From contig NZ_LSRS01000009.1 in assembly GCF_009932395.1 (NCBI RefSeq), forward strand, positions 19,455-66,200: a DNA stretch of 46,746 nucleotides, written 5' to 3'. The notes beneath the pieces were generated by a model, which was not told the DNA's origin, did no database searches, and was given only the letters and a program-made list of their open reading frames with translations. The translations under genes and the position numbers were made by a program. Shown piece after piece: positions 7,477 to 15,771 of the stretch. Position 1 is the first letter of the stretch. Each line of letters begins with the position of its first letter. Source of the DNA: Sporotomaculum syntrophicum (GTDB lineage Bacteria > Bacillota > Desulfotomaculia > Desulfotomaculales > Desulfallaceae).

Positions 7477-8589
7477 TTCCTTCTTATTGAAATGTTTATT
7501 TAAGTACCTAACCGTATCATACATGTTAAGCCCGCTTGCCCCTTTTACCAAAATAGTCCAACCTGGCTCAATCAATTTCGCTAAATCCTGGTGGAGTAGC
7601 TGTTTTGCAGTCCGGGAATAATGCCTGGCTTTATCGGGTGGGAAGCCGGCCGCAACAGCTCCAATAACTATATTTTTCGATATATTTCCATAGGTAAATA
7701 TATAATCAACTTTTTTTTCTTTTAAATACTCACCTATCTTCCAGTGTTCTTCCGGATGCTTGTCACTAAGACCGGGCATGCTGCCAAGCACCGCGACTTT
7801 CTTTTTGCCGGCCATTTCTATAAGGACATCGATAGCTCCTCTCATCGCATCCGGAAAAGCATGAACCGTATCATCTATTATGGTGATATCCTCAGCATGC
7901 CGGTAAATGTCCAGACGGTGGCGTGGTTTTTTCATCTCATTAAACCCCTGCTGAATTTCTTCCGGTGAAAATCCCAGACAATCTGCAACAGCAATGGCAA
8001 ACAGGGCATTGTAAACATGGTAACGGCCAAAAATCGGAATAGAAAAGGAATATTCCTTTTCCCCAAGGAAAAGTTCGAAATACATTCCGTTTTCGCTAAA
8101 ATTTACATTTTTAGCCTGATAATCAGCTTGGGTGTCAATTCCCACTGTTTTTAGTGTTCCCTTAAAGGCATTCGTTTCGAGCAGCTTTGAGTTGTGGTCA
8201 TCCGCATTTACAAAAAGAACACCGTCCGGGTCCATTCCGTGGATAATTTCCGATTTTGCTGCAGCAATCCTTTCAATTTTCCCTGCAAAGTTTCCAATAT
8301 GTGCTAATCCTACATTTGTTATAACTGAAATTTTTGGCTGAATTAGTTCACAATGCCGGGTTATAACTCCAGGATACGCCATGCCATACTCAAGGACCAC
8401 AACACGGTGGATGGGACCAATTAGTTTAACATGCTGTTCGGTATGGTCAGTCCGATTCCAGTAATCGCTCGATTCAAATGTAATATATTTTGTCCGCATA
8501 ATTGCTGCAATCATTGTTTTTGTTGATGTTTTCCCTGCACTGCCGGTTACAGCAATGACCGGCCTTTTTACTGATATATCGATAGGCAT
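7468..8589 (-). CDS. Mur ligase-family protein without the N-terminal domain
   Basis: The start ATG at 8589 is preceded by AGAAGGATGG. The 373-residue protein begins almost directly at the ATP-binding loop GSAGKTST (16-23). It keeps the central Mur-ligase signatures: an ITNVGLAHIG segment, an AAKSEI segment that matches the carbamylated-Lys region, VNADD, and a C-terminal glutamate-ligase domain with DDTVHAFPDAMRGAI. The roughly 100-residue N-terminal domain, which in MurC-F holds the UDP-MurNAc substrate, is missing. The substrate may therefore not be a UDP-linked sugar peptide. It is the last gene of a four-gene operon and begins 16 bases after the M14 peptidase stop. Confidence 0.85.
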   Translation of the reverse strand: MPIDISVKRPVIAVTGSAGKTSTKTMIAAIMRTKYITFESSDYWNRTDHTEQHVKLIGPIHRVVVLEYGMAYPGVITRHCELIQPKISVITNVGLAHIGNFAGKIERIAAAKSEIIHGMDPDGVLFVNADDHNSKLLETNAFKGTLKTVGIDTQADYQAKNVNFSENGMYFELFLGEKEYSFSIPIFGRYHVYNALFAIAVADCLGFSPEEIQQGFNEMKKPRHRLDIYRHAEDITIIDDTVHAFPDAMRGAIDVLIEMAGKKKVAVLGSMPGLSDKHPEEHWKIGEYLKEKKVDYIFTYGNISKNIVIGAVAAGFPPDKARHYSRTAKQLLHQDLAKLIEPGWTILVKGASGLNMYDTVRYLNKHFNKKEKR

Positions 8590-8605
8590 ATTGCCATCCT
8601 TCTTT

Positions 8606-10606
8606 CTAATTATTATGCTCAATGGTATTGGCAATAAGACGGTATAGATATTCGGTGTGTGCACGATGGCATATCTCAGGACCGATTAGTACCACCCTGC
8701 CGTCCTTTTCAGTAAGAATTGCCGCTTCGCCTTCAGCTTTTGAGTGTTCGGGCCAATACCCTGCGATAAAGGAACCAGGGCCAGAGTCATAATTAGCAAC
8801 TACTACAGCCTCGGTCGTGTTGGTAAACCAAACCGGCCGGTATACGAAGCCAATATCTGTCGCTAGATAACCTTCCGTCAGCGGACCGGGGATATAACGT
8901 ATGTTTACGATGCCATTGTTATTCCACCCGCTGACGTTAACTGTTGCTTTGGTCAACTTGAGAAAAATTCTGGCTACTCTGGCTCCTCCTGCACCTATAG
9001 TGATAAACATGCCTCCCGCTTCAATAAATTCAATTATATTTTTGGTGCCGTTTTCCCGTTCAGAGATTGATGCGAACACATATTTCTTGTACCGTTGAGG
9101 CATTTTTTCCGCAGTATAAAAAAGTTGTTCATAACTGTTATAAATGAGCACAGTAAAGTTATTTAAAGACCTCTGAGCAGCCAACTGTTGCGGAGGGAGC
9201 TCTGTTACGGAATAACCCATCATCGTTAGTGCTTCCCTTGCTCCTGCATGGGACTTTTTCCCGTATAACCCACCATCTTCGATAAGGGCAATTTTTTTGG
9301 GGGATAGATGAAACGGAGTAGCGTAGCTATCCCTTTGCACCTTTGCCAAGTTTTGGGGGATGAAGGGAACATCTTGCCCCTTTGTTGTTTCAGCAGTTTC
9401 CCGGCGATACAGGGGAATAGACTCTACACCCCAAAGCAGCGGCAAACTCCATGCGCATAGTTCGGTCATTTTAAATGGCTTTGGGGAAAGATCTTCACCG
9501 GACCATAAAAAAGTGTGGGCAAGAATTGCTTTGGGTTGGTGTAAATCAATATAATACTCGTCATTTGTTCTTTTATCAATATGAACACCGTTCCACTGTA
9601 AATGGTTAATCAATTTAACTAAAGGAGCTATTTCTGCATTTTTTTTGCGTAGTAGATATGCCTCAGGGAAAAAACCGTTAGGGTGCAAGGGATGACGTCC
9701 TTCTTTCCCTCTATTAATAAATTCAATATGATTTTTTAGTAAGTGCTGTTTATTTGTAATGATATATCGACATGCACCCAAAACAGCGAGATAAAGCCAG
9801 GAGATACTGTCGGCTGCTCTTGTCGGTGCTTCTATGGTACAACCAACTGTACCATGAAGTAGGGAATACATAGCTATGCTGAACGGGGTATAATCATCCC
9901 AGCCGGAAGTACTGTCACGGAGGGGGATATAGGTTCCAGTCATTTCTTTATAGCGTTTTGAAACAAAGGTATCTTTGTTGTCTAGAAGGTATTTTTCAAT
10001 ATATTCTGCCATTGGCATAGCATTCTGCAAATAAAGGTCGTATTCATAGACTGGATTGTGGGGTGGAGTGGATGGTTCAATTACCCCTATTTTGTGAGGA
10101 TCCTTGCAAACAAATCCATGCAGATCGAGGAGAACGACAGGGTTGTACTCGGCAATCAGGCGAACGATGGCTTTTGTTTCAGACTGGGATTGGGTAATGA
10201 AATCTCGGTTTAAGTCAAAGCCTTTTCCGTTAAACCTGGTATTATGCTCAAAACCGTCCGGGTTGACACAAGGTATAAGAATTAAGTGCAGGTGCTTGAG
10301 CCATTCCTTTTTTTCAGAAAAGTACTCAAGTAGCCTGAGCACTGCTGCTGTGCCGCAGCGTTCATGACCATGAACGGCAGCAGTTATTACTACCGGAATC
10401 TTTGCTGTATCCCTTGGCGGCTTGCAGCCAAGCAAGCTATTTAAACACTGGTTTTTTTTATTTTCACTTATCATCACACAGAATAGTTTCTTTCCATGAC
10501 TGGATTCCCCGATTTCCTGTATGGAAATGTTATTGCTACCGTCGGCAAATGCTTTTACTGTCTTTACAAGTATTGTGTAGTCTATTGAGCATTCCCCCTT
10601 AAGCAC
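8606..10606 (-). CDS. M14-family zinc carboxypeptidase with a C-terminal accessory domain
   Basis: The 666-residue protein carries the full M14 set: the zinc motif His79-x-x-Glu82 (VHGHER), NPDG (115-118), Arg124, Asn133-Arg134, the third zinc ligand His163 (DLHG) and the catalytic Glu259 (TIEAPTR). Residues from about 430 to 660 form a second alpha/beta domain like the class-I amidotransferase-like domains seen in some long M14 proteins. No signal peptide is seen, so it probably acts in the cytoplasm. The GTG start overlaps the upstream Mur-ligase stop by eight bases and has no good RBS. A strong AAGGGGGA lies just inside the frame, so the exact start is uncertain. Family members trim C-terminal or gamma-linked amino acids. 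Confidence 0.85.
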   Translation of the reverse strand: MLKGECSIDYTILVKTVKAFADGSNNISIQEIGESSHGKKLFCVMISENKKNQCLNSLLGCKPPRDTAKIPVVITAAVHGHERCGTAAVLRLLEYFSEKKEWLKHLHLILIPCVNPDGFEHNTRFNGKGFDLNRDFITQSQSETKAIVRLIAEYNPVVLLDLHGFVCKDPHKIGVIEPSTPPHNPVYEYDLYLQNAMPMAEYIEKYLLDNKDTFVSKRYKEMTGTYIPLRDSTSGWDDYTPFSIAMYSLLHGTVGCTIEAPTRAADSISWLYLAVLGACRYIITNKQHLLKNHIEFINRGKEGRHPLHPNGFFPEAYLLRKKNAEIAPLVKLINHLQWNGVHIDKRTNDEYYIDLHQPKAILAHTFLWSGEDLSPKPFKMTELCAWSLPLLWGVESIPLYRRETAETTKGQDVPFIPQNLAKVQRDSYATPFHLSPKKIALIEDGGLYGKKSHAGAREALTMMGYSVTELPPQQLAAQRSLNNFTVLIYNSYEQLFYTAEKMPQRYKKYVFASISERENGTKNIIEFIEAGGMFITIGAGGARVARIFLKLTKATVNVSGWNNNGIVNIRYIPGPLTEGYLATDIGFVYRPVWFTNTTEAVVVANYDSGPGSFIAGYWPEHSKAEGEAAILTEKDGRVVLIGPEICHRAHTEYLYRLIANTIEHNN

Positions 10607-12002
10607 CGTTATTGGCTGTGGATTTCTTTAATTTTTCTGCCAATTGCATCATTTGCTTATTGAAACGCGAGCTTTTGATTAAAAAAACTGTATTTTCATC
10701 CACAAGCTGCTTTAGTTTATTTTCGACCGGGTCTATATCTACAAATGAAACTATTTTTCCTTTAAATTGTTCTCTTGCTGCCTGTCTAGCCATTTGTGCA
10801 GCACTTGTACCTACCGTTATGAGGGTGCCGATATCTGTCCTGGCAATCAAGCTGCCTATCTCACGGTGAATTTGTTCATCATAATCGCCAAGTTGTTGGA
10901 TATCGCCGATGAGCAAAACCTTTTTTTTATTTGGTTCTATTGCTTCGAGTACTTTTAAGGCGGCTCGTATTGAAGTTGGATTTGTACTCCAGGTATCGTC
11001 AATCATAAGCGAACCGTTAAATGCAGCAGATATTTCCAGGTGTCTTTCCACGTTCCTAAAAGACTTGAGCCTTTCGACAGCCTGTTTCATTCCTATACCC
11101 ATCTGATGCAATGCGGCAAGTGCTGCAAGCGCATTGTATACCTGATGCTCCCCATACCCAGGTATATACATATCGTATTTAAAATTGTTTATATTCAGCG
11201 TGCATCTCATACCTCCCTCAGCGTACTTTACGTTTTGGGCCTGAAACTCCGCCTTGTTTAGTAAGCTAAAATAAACAATTTTTCCTTTGAAACCGTTAAG
11301 GGATATTTTTTTAATATTTTCGTCATCCGCGTTTAAAATAAGAACCCCATCTGGTCGCAGTCCCTCAACTAGTTCTGCCTTGGCCTGGATATAGCCTTCA
11401 AGAGTTTTGCAATGCTCAATATGATCAACGCCAATGGTTGTAATAATTCCGATTGTCGGCTGGTAAATCATGCAATGGTATCTTAAATTGCCCGGGTTCC
11501 CTAAACCTGTTTCAAAGACAGCTGCATCTGTTTTATGGTCGATTCCTTGAAGATACTGAAACGACCTTTTCGGCTCATTCCAGTTATGGATAGTTGACTG
11601 GACGTTATAATCTTTCTCAAGCACGTGCTTGATCATTTCCCTGGTTGTTGTTTTACCGCAAGTCCCAGTGATGGCAACTACAGGAATTTCAAATAATCCT
11701 CGGTAGTAGTTTGTAAACCTCCAGAATGCTTCGCGTATTTTTTCCACCCGGATCACGGTTACTTTTTCTCTGACTCCCTCTAATTCACGTTCCTCTTTAT
11801 CCGTTACGATTGCACATGGTTGTACCCTTTTCAGTGCGTCCCAATCAATTGTCTGTTTTCTATGGATAAAAATGAGCGTTCTTCTTGTCCTGACTTTATG
11901 TCGTTTATATTCTGCTGCGGCTGAAATTTCGAGGTCTGGTTTACCCTGTACAAATTTACCCTGAATAATCCTACATATTTCTCCTGTGGTAATTGAAATC
12001 AT
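10599..12002 (-). CDS. MurF-like Mur ligase, second gene of the operon
   Basis: The 467-residue protein has an N-terminal MurF-like domain (about 1-100), the ATP loop GTCGKTTT (113-120), an ITTIGVDHIEH segment, AKAELVEGL, LNADDEN, and a C-terminal ligase domain with DDTWSTNPTSIRAAL. The last motif corresponds to DDxYNANPxS of MurF. It is closely related to the next upstream gene and shares an unusual YYRxLFxIP lead-in to the P-loop. Genuine MurF adds D-Ala-D-Ala to UDP-MurNAc tripeptide, but paralogues clustered with a peptidase and away from mra/ddl genes are more likely specialised. An AAAGGG site precedes the ATG. Confidence 0.85.
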   Translation of the reverse strand: MISITTGEICRIIQGKFVQGKPDLEISAAAEYKRHKVRTRRTLIFIHRKQTIDWDALKRVQPCAIVTDKEERELEGVREKVTVIRVEKIREAFWRFTNYYRGLFEIPVVAITGTCGKTTTREMIKHVLEKDYNVQSTIHNWNEPKRSFQYLQGIDHKTDAAVFETGLGNPGNLRYHCMIYQPTIGIITTIGVDHIEHCKTLEGYIQAKAELVEGLRPDGVLILNADDENIKKISLNGFKGKIVYFSLLNKAEFQAQNVKYAEGGMRCTLNINNFKYDMYIPGYGEHQVYNALAALAALHQMGIGMKQAVERLKSFRNVERHLEISAAFNGSLMIDDTWSTNPTSIRAALKVLEAIEPNKKKVLLIGDIQQLGDYDEQIHREIGSLIARTDIGTLITVGTSAAQMARQAAREQFKGKIVSFVDIDPVENKLKQLVDENTVFLIKSSRFNKQMMQLAEKLKKSTANNGA

Positions 12003-12034
12003 TTAAGCTTACCCTTTCCCTGTTTACTTTATGG

Positions 12035-13462
12035 TTACTCTAGCATTTTTGTTGGCATCATAAGATCCGACACACATGTTGTGTAACCTGCTTTAAGCTT
12101 TTGGGCCAAGGCTACCATAGCTTTATCATAGGCATAACCTTTTACTAGTACTATTGACTTTTCATCGATTATGGTGGTTAACTTGTGGTGAACTCCTGCC
12201 ATAGTTTCAAAAGATTCCACCTGACCCCGATATCCTTTTCTGATTGCCGCTCTTCCTATTTCGGCTGCTGTTCTTCCGATCGTGAATAGGACATCCACAG
12301 AGTTTTCCGCAACCATTTCACCGATTATTTGGTGGTATTTAACTTTGTGCTCGCCGAGCCGATTCACTTCGCCTAAAACAGCAATCTTCTTTTTCCCCCT
12401 GGCCAGGGAATCAAGCAATTTTAAGGCTGCTTTAATTGATGTAGGATTGGTAAGAAAGGTATCATCGATAAGAGTTGAACCTTTTATGCCGGTGAAAACC
12501 TCCATATACCTGGGAAAGTTTTTATAAGAGCGTAGTCTTTTGGTAGCTTCTTCTATTTCAACGCCGACCTCGTGCACAGCAGCTATCGCTGTCAGGGCAT
12601 TGTACACCTGGTGTTCGCCATAACCTGGCACAAAAACCGGGTACTTTTTGCCCCGATAGTTTAAAATGAATTTCATCCCGTTTTGGGCAAATTCAATTTG
12701 AGAAGCCAGATAATCAGCTGTTGTATTCAGGCCGATGTAAACGATTTTTCCCTTAAAGCTCTCCAATTTAATTGTTTTGGTATTTTCATCATCAGCGTTT
12801 AAAATAAGCGTACCTTTATTGTCCAAACCATCAAGCATTTCAGCTTTGGCATTTATATAAGCTTCAACAGTCTTGCATTCATCAAGGTGGTAGACACCAA
12901 TGTTGGTAATAATGCCAATTGACGGCTTGAAATACCTGCAATGTTCGGCAAGATCCCCCGGTCTGCCAACCGCTGTTTCAATTACTGCGGCTTTCGTTGT
13001 TTTGTCAATGCCAAGCAGATAGGGAAGGTCTTGTAACCTGGAATTGGCGCTACCTCGGGTAGCCTGTACTTTTCGGTCCTGCTCAAGAATATGCTTTATA
13101 AGCTCTTTTGTTGATGTCTTTCCGCAGGTACCGGTCACTGCTATGAAGGGGATGTCAAAAAGGTTCCTGTAATAATCAACGAAGCTCCAATAGGCAAGAT
13201 CAATATTATTTACCTGAATTATAGGGCAATCTTGAAAAGCTTGCAGCTCGGGGAAAATGTTGTTAGTAACGAACGTTAAAGGTGTAAATTCGAGTAATCT
13301 TTTCCAATCTATACTTCTTTGCATCCTTAAAAATAATACTGTATTTTTTTGAGTCAACCTTTCAAATCGGTATGCCGCATCATAAAGAACATTGTTACCG
13401 TTCCCCTGAATGAGCTTTCCTTTGGTAATTGTCAAAACTTGCTCAACTGTATGAGGAATCAC
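12035..13462 (-). CDS. MurF-like Mur ligase, first gene of the operon
   Basis: The 475-residue protein has the full three-domain MurF layout: N-terminal domain (1-100), P-loop GTCGKTST (111-118), an ITNIGVYHLDE segment, AKAEMLDGL, LNADDEN and DDTFLTNPTSIKAAL. The start is GTG at 13462 with GGGAG nine to eleven bases upstream; a nearby ATG is out of frame. It is clearly a duplicate of the following gene, with similarity along the whole length, and 32 bases separate the two. The NPxS loop and Asp-Asp pair suggest an intact active site. The amino acid or peptide it adds is unknown. Confidence 0.85.
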   Translation of the reverse strand: MIPHTVEQVLTITKGKLIQGNGNNVLYDAAYRFERLTQKNTVLFLRMQRSIDWKRLLEFTPLTFVTNNIFPELQAFQDCPIIQVNNIDLAYWSFVDYYRNLFDIPFIAVTGTCGKTSTKELIKHILEQDRKVQATRGSANSRLQDLPYLLGIDKTTKAAVIETAVGRPGDLAEHCRYFKPSIGIITNIGVYHLDECKTVEAYINAKAEMLDGLDNKGTLILNADDENTKTIKLESFKGKIVYIGLNTTADYLASQIEFAQNGMKFILNYRGKKYPVFVPGYGEHQVYNALTAIAAVHEVGVEIEEATKRLRSYKNFPRYMEVFTGIKGSTLIDDTFLTNPTSIKAALKLLDSLARGKKKIAVLGEVNRLGEHKVKYHQIIGEMVAENSVDVLFTIGRTAAEIGRAAIRKGYRGQVESFETMAGVHHKLTTIIDEKSIVLVKGYAYDKAMVALAQKLKAGYTTCVSDLMMPTKMLE

Positions 13463-13742
13463 CCATTTAATCTCCCTTCAATCGGATTTTGACTTAGTCA
13501 ATTCCAGCTAGCATTTTCGCCTCATCGAATGCTTGAATCATGTTCCCATACCAATATATGTATGATTATTTGATGTGCTACTCCTTTTAGCTAAGAACTC
13601 TTATGCTTTACACATTCATCTCACTAACTCAATATTTAAATCTGCGATTCAAAAACTTCTCATAACAAAACCAAGAAAAAAGAACCGGGGAAGCAATGAA
13701 AATTTCTCCTTACTTCCCTGGTTCTTTTACCTTATCAAATTA
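13463..13742. other. 280-base gap upstream of the Mur ligase operon
   Basis: No gene is supported here. The right part holds the terminator of the VanW gene at 13678-13728. The left part must contain the operon promoter on the minus strand, but no strong -35/-10 pair stands out. Confidence 0.45.
13678..13728 (-). terminator. Terminator after the VanW/G5 gene
   Basis: A 15-base stem with one G-T wobble (AAAGAACCGGGGAAG/CTTCCCTGGTTCTTT) is followed on the minus strand by TTTTTCTTGG. It lies 15 bases after the VanW-gene stop. Confidence 0.8.
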
Positions 13743-15272
13743 TCATATATTTTCAGCGGGTGAATTGGGCAACGGTATACCGGGTTTTATTTCGGGCCTA
13801 TCGGGTGTTGGGCCAGGGTCTGCTGAATCACCCGTAGTCTCATTTTCAGGTTCCTCATCGGGTTCTTCTTCTTGAGGTTCTTCTACAGGTTCATGACCTG
13901 GTATCTGTGTTTCGCTTTGCACGGCAATTATTTGTTCCACCGGCAGGTAATAACTGCTGGGCAGTGCTTCCTGTTCTACCTTACCATTCACAGTCACTAT
14001 TCTCTGTGCCTGGGCTCGGTATCCGCTGGCACCCTTTTGGAGCTCTTTAGATTGCTCGGGTTCTAAAGAGGGATCCACCTTATAAACCACCTTTGGTTCA
14101 ATTGTCTCGGTCACCCAGCTTTTTAATTGAATATTTTTCCCCTTTTCATTGTTGCCATATATTCTTACGGTGATATAGTTCCCTTCGACGCTGGTTTTAA
14201 TCAACATGTGACTACCTGTATTGTTTTTGAACTTCAGGTCCAGCGAGCCGTAAGAAACGGCAGCATCAAGTCCGATGGGGGCGTAGCTAATGGGGATGTT
14301 ATGATTCCCCCTTTGGACGATGTCTAGATCAGCCAGCAAAACAGCGTTATATAACGTTGTAGCCACCTGGCATATTCCGCCTCCTATACCTTCTGTCAAT
14401 GTATTGCCTACAATAATCCCGGCATTTTGATAGCCCTTATCAACTTCCCGGGGTCCAACTACATCATTGAAAGAGATTATTTCTCCTGGTGCCACGACCA
14501 GACCGTCCAAGACGTCGGCGGCGATCTTAATATTCTGGGTGCGCCCGGTTAAAGCCGAATTGAAACGGGTAGTATACTGGGCAATCATTTCTTTTATGTT
14601 CCATTTGGTTACTTCTTCTGTACTTAGTTCTGGTTTGATTTTGGCTGTTGTTAGCTCCAGGGATAAGTCATTGTTGCTATTTATCATTTCTAATAATTGT
14701 TTAGTAAACTGATCAATTTCCACCCGAAAGCCATCCTTAGCCGGTTGCACCATCACTTGCCCCTGGCTGTTTACTGTGGGACCGGCATTCATTGCTGGTA
14801 TATACAGGGGGTTTACTATTGTTTGCAAGGCGGACTTGACCTTATTCCGGTCCAGGTTAATCACGGCCGGTTGTTGTCCTATTAGATGCAAGCGGGCTTG
14901 CCAGCGCTTGATTATTCCCATTTGGTTGGCATTTTCCAGTACCTGATCGATGGTTTTAGAGGCATTTAGGCTAAGACCCAGTGCACCTAAAGTAACTTCA
15001 TGGTCAGTCCCTTGGTATGCTATTTTCACTTTTTGCTTTTGCAGCTGTTGTTCCAAGTGCAATAATTTGGTCATGGCAGCTTGTTTTGATAATTTTGATA
15101 AATCTACTCCCAGTACTGTAGTGCCAGGGGGCAGGATGTCAGTTGCCGTGTTTGGATTGGAAAAACAGTTATCATTTGCCATTGCTGTTGCTATAACTCC
15201 AAGTGCCAGGAATAGCAACAGCAATAATCCAAACCTGATTAATTTGTATTTATTTTTTTTCCTTGGTGCCAT
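13743..15272 (-). CDS. VanW-family protein with peptidoglycan-binding and G5 regions
   Basis: The ATG at 15272 follows AAAGGAG, giving 509 residues; a frame extending upstream to 15323 lacks an RBS. A signal anchor occupies about 10-32. A YoaR/VanW-type N-terminal binding region (about 45-215) follows, then the VanW core with ISFNDVVGPR and GGGICQVATTLYNA. A G5-like stretch (about 375-440, VYKVDPSL...ASGYRAQAQRIV) and a long acidic Pro/Glu tail (about 455-509) complete it. The protein should sit outside the membrane, attached to or facing the wall. The VanW role is not established; family members occur in vancomycin clusters and in many spore formers. It is monocistronic. Confidence 0.85.
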   Translation of the reverse strand: MAPRKKNKYKLIRFGLLLLLFLALGVIATAMANDNCFSNPNTATDILPPGTTVLGVDLSKLSKQAAMTKLLHLEQQLQKQKVKIAYQGTDHEVTLGALGLSLNASKTIDQVLENANQMGIIKRWQARLHLIGQQPAVINLDRNKVKSALQTIVNPLYIPAMNAGPTVNSQGQVMVQPAKDGFRVEIDQFTKQLLEMINSNNDLSLELTTAKIKPELSTEEVTKWNIKEMIAQYTTRFNSALTGRTQNIKIAADVLDGLVVAPGEIISFNDVVGPREVDKGYQNAGIIVGNTLTEGIGGGICQVATTLYNAVLLADLDIVQRGNHNIPISYAPIGLDAAVSYGSLDLKFKNNTGSHMLIKTSVEGNYITVRIYGNNEKGKNIQLKSWVTETIEPKVVYKVDPSLEPEQSKELQKGASGYRAQAQRIVTVNGKVEQEALPSSYYLPVEQIIAVQSETQIPGHEPVEEPQEEEPDEEPENETTGDSADPGPTPDRPEIKPGIPLPNSPAENI

Positions 15273-15502
15273 TGCGAAACTCCTTTGCACTTTATAATTT
15301 ATCCATTTATAATATGACACCAAATAACTGTATAAAGTTTCATAAATTAATCGGAATCCATGGATTTTTTAGGATTTAACCGGCTTTTTGTTCCATTTCT
15401 AAAAAATTCCTAATAAAATGTATTAGTTTAATTATGCCGGATTAGAGTATTCAAAGACCTGGAGGTGGCGCATAATAAATAAAAACAGTAAAAGGTGAGG
15501 TT

Positions 15503-15676
15503 ATGGAAAATACAAATAAGCAGGGGAATAATGCTGTTGGGATAAAGAAGCGCATAGTACCATCAGTGGCAGCCGGGGATGACGAAATTCTCAAAAGAAG
15601 TGCCAGTCCTAAGGATAAAGCCAGAGGTGATTACACCCGGGTAACAACTCTTTCCTACGATGAAGTAGAGTCTTAA
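15503..15676 (+). CDS. Small uncharacterised protein of 57 residues
   Basis: An AAAGGTGAGG ribosome binding site stands at the right distance before ATG 15503, and the frame closes with TAA at 15674-15676. The product is polar and charged, with KKRIVPSVAAGDDEILKR in the middle and RGDYTRVTTLSYDEVES at the end. It has no membrane segment and no cysteine. The clear RBS and ordinary amino-acid make-up support a real gene. I do not recognise its function. Confidence 0.65.
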   Translation: MENTNKQGNNAVGIKKRIVPSVAAGDDEILKRSASPKDKARGDYTRVTTLSYDEVES

Positions 15677-15727
15677 TTATAAAACTGAGATATCCTTGTT
15701 GTACAATGTTGTACAATGAATAACCCG

Positions 15728-15761
15728 AAAAGGCCTCCATTGACTAGCGTGGAGGCCTTTT
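15728..15761. terminator. Bidirectional terminator between the small gene and feoB
   Basis: A 12-base perfect inverted repeat (AAAAGGCCTCCA/TGGAGGCCTTTT) with a ten-base loop lies between convergent genes and ends in T runs on both strands. Confidence 0.85.
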
Positions 15762-15771
15762 GACAATTGTT

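Noticed and set aside
10599-13462. Reading the two long ligases as the essential peptidoglycan MurF/MurE
   Set aside because: No mra, ddl or murG genes nearby, two close paralogues in tandem, and an M14 peptidase partner all point to a special role.
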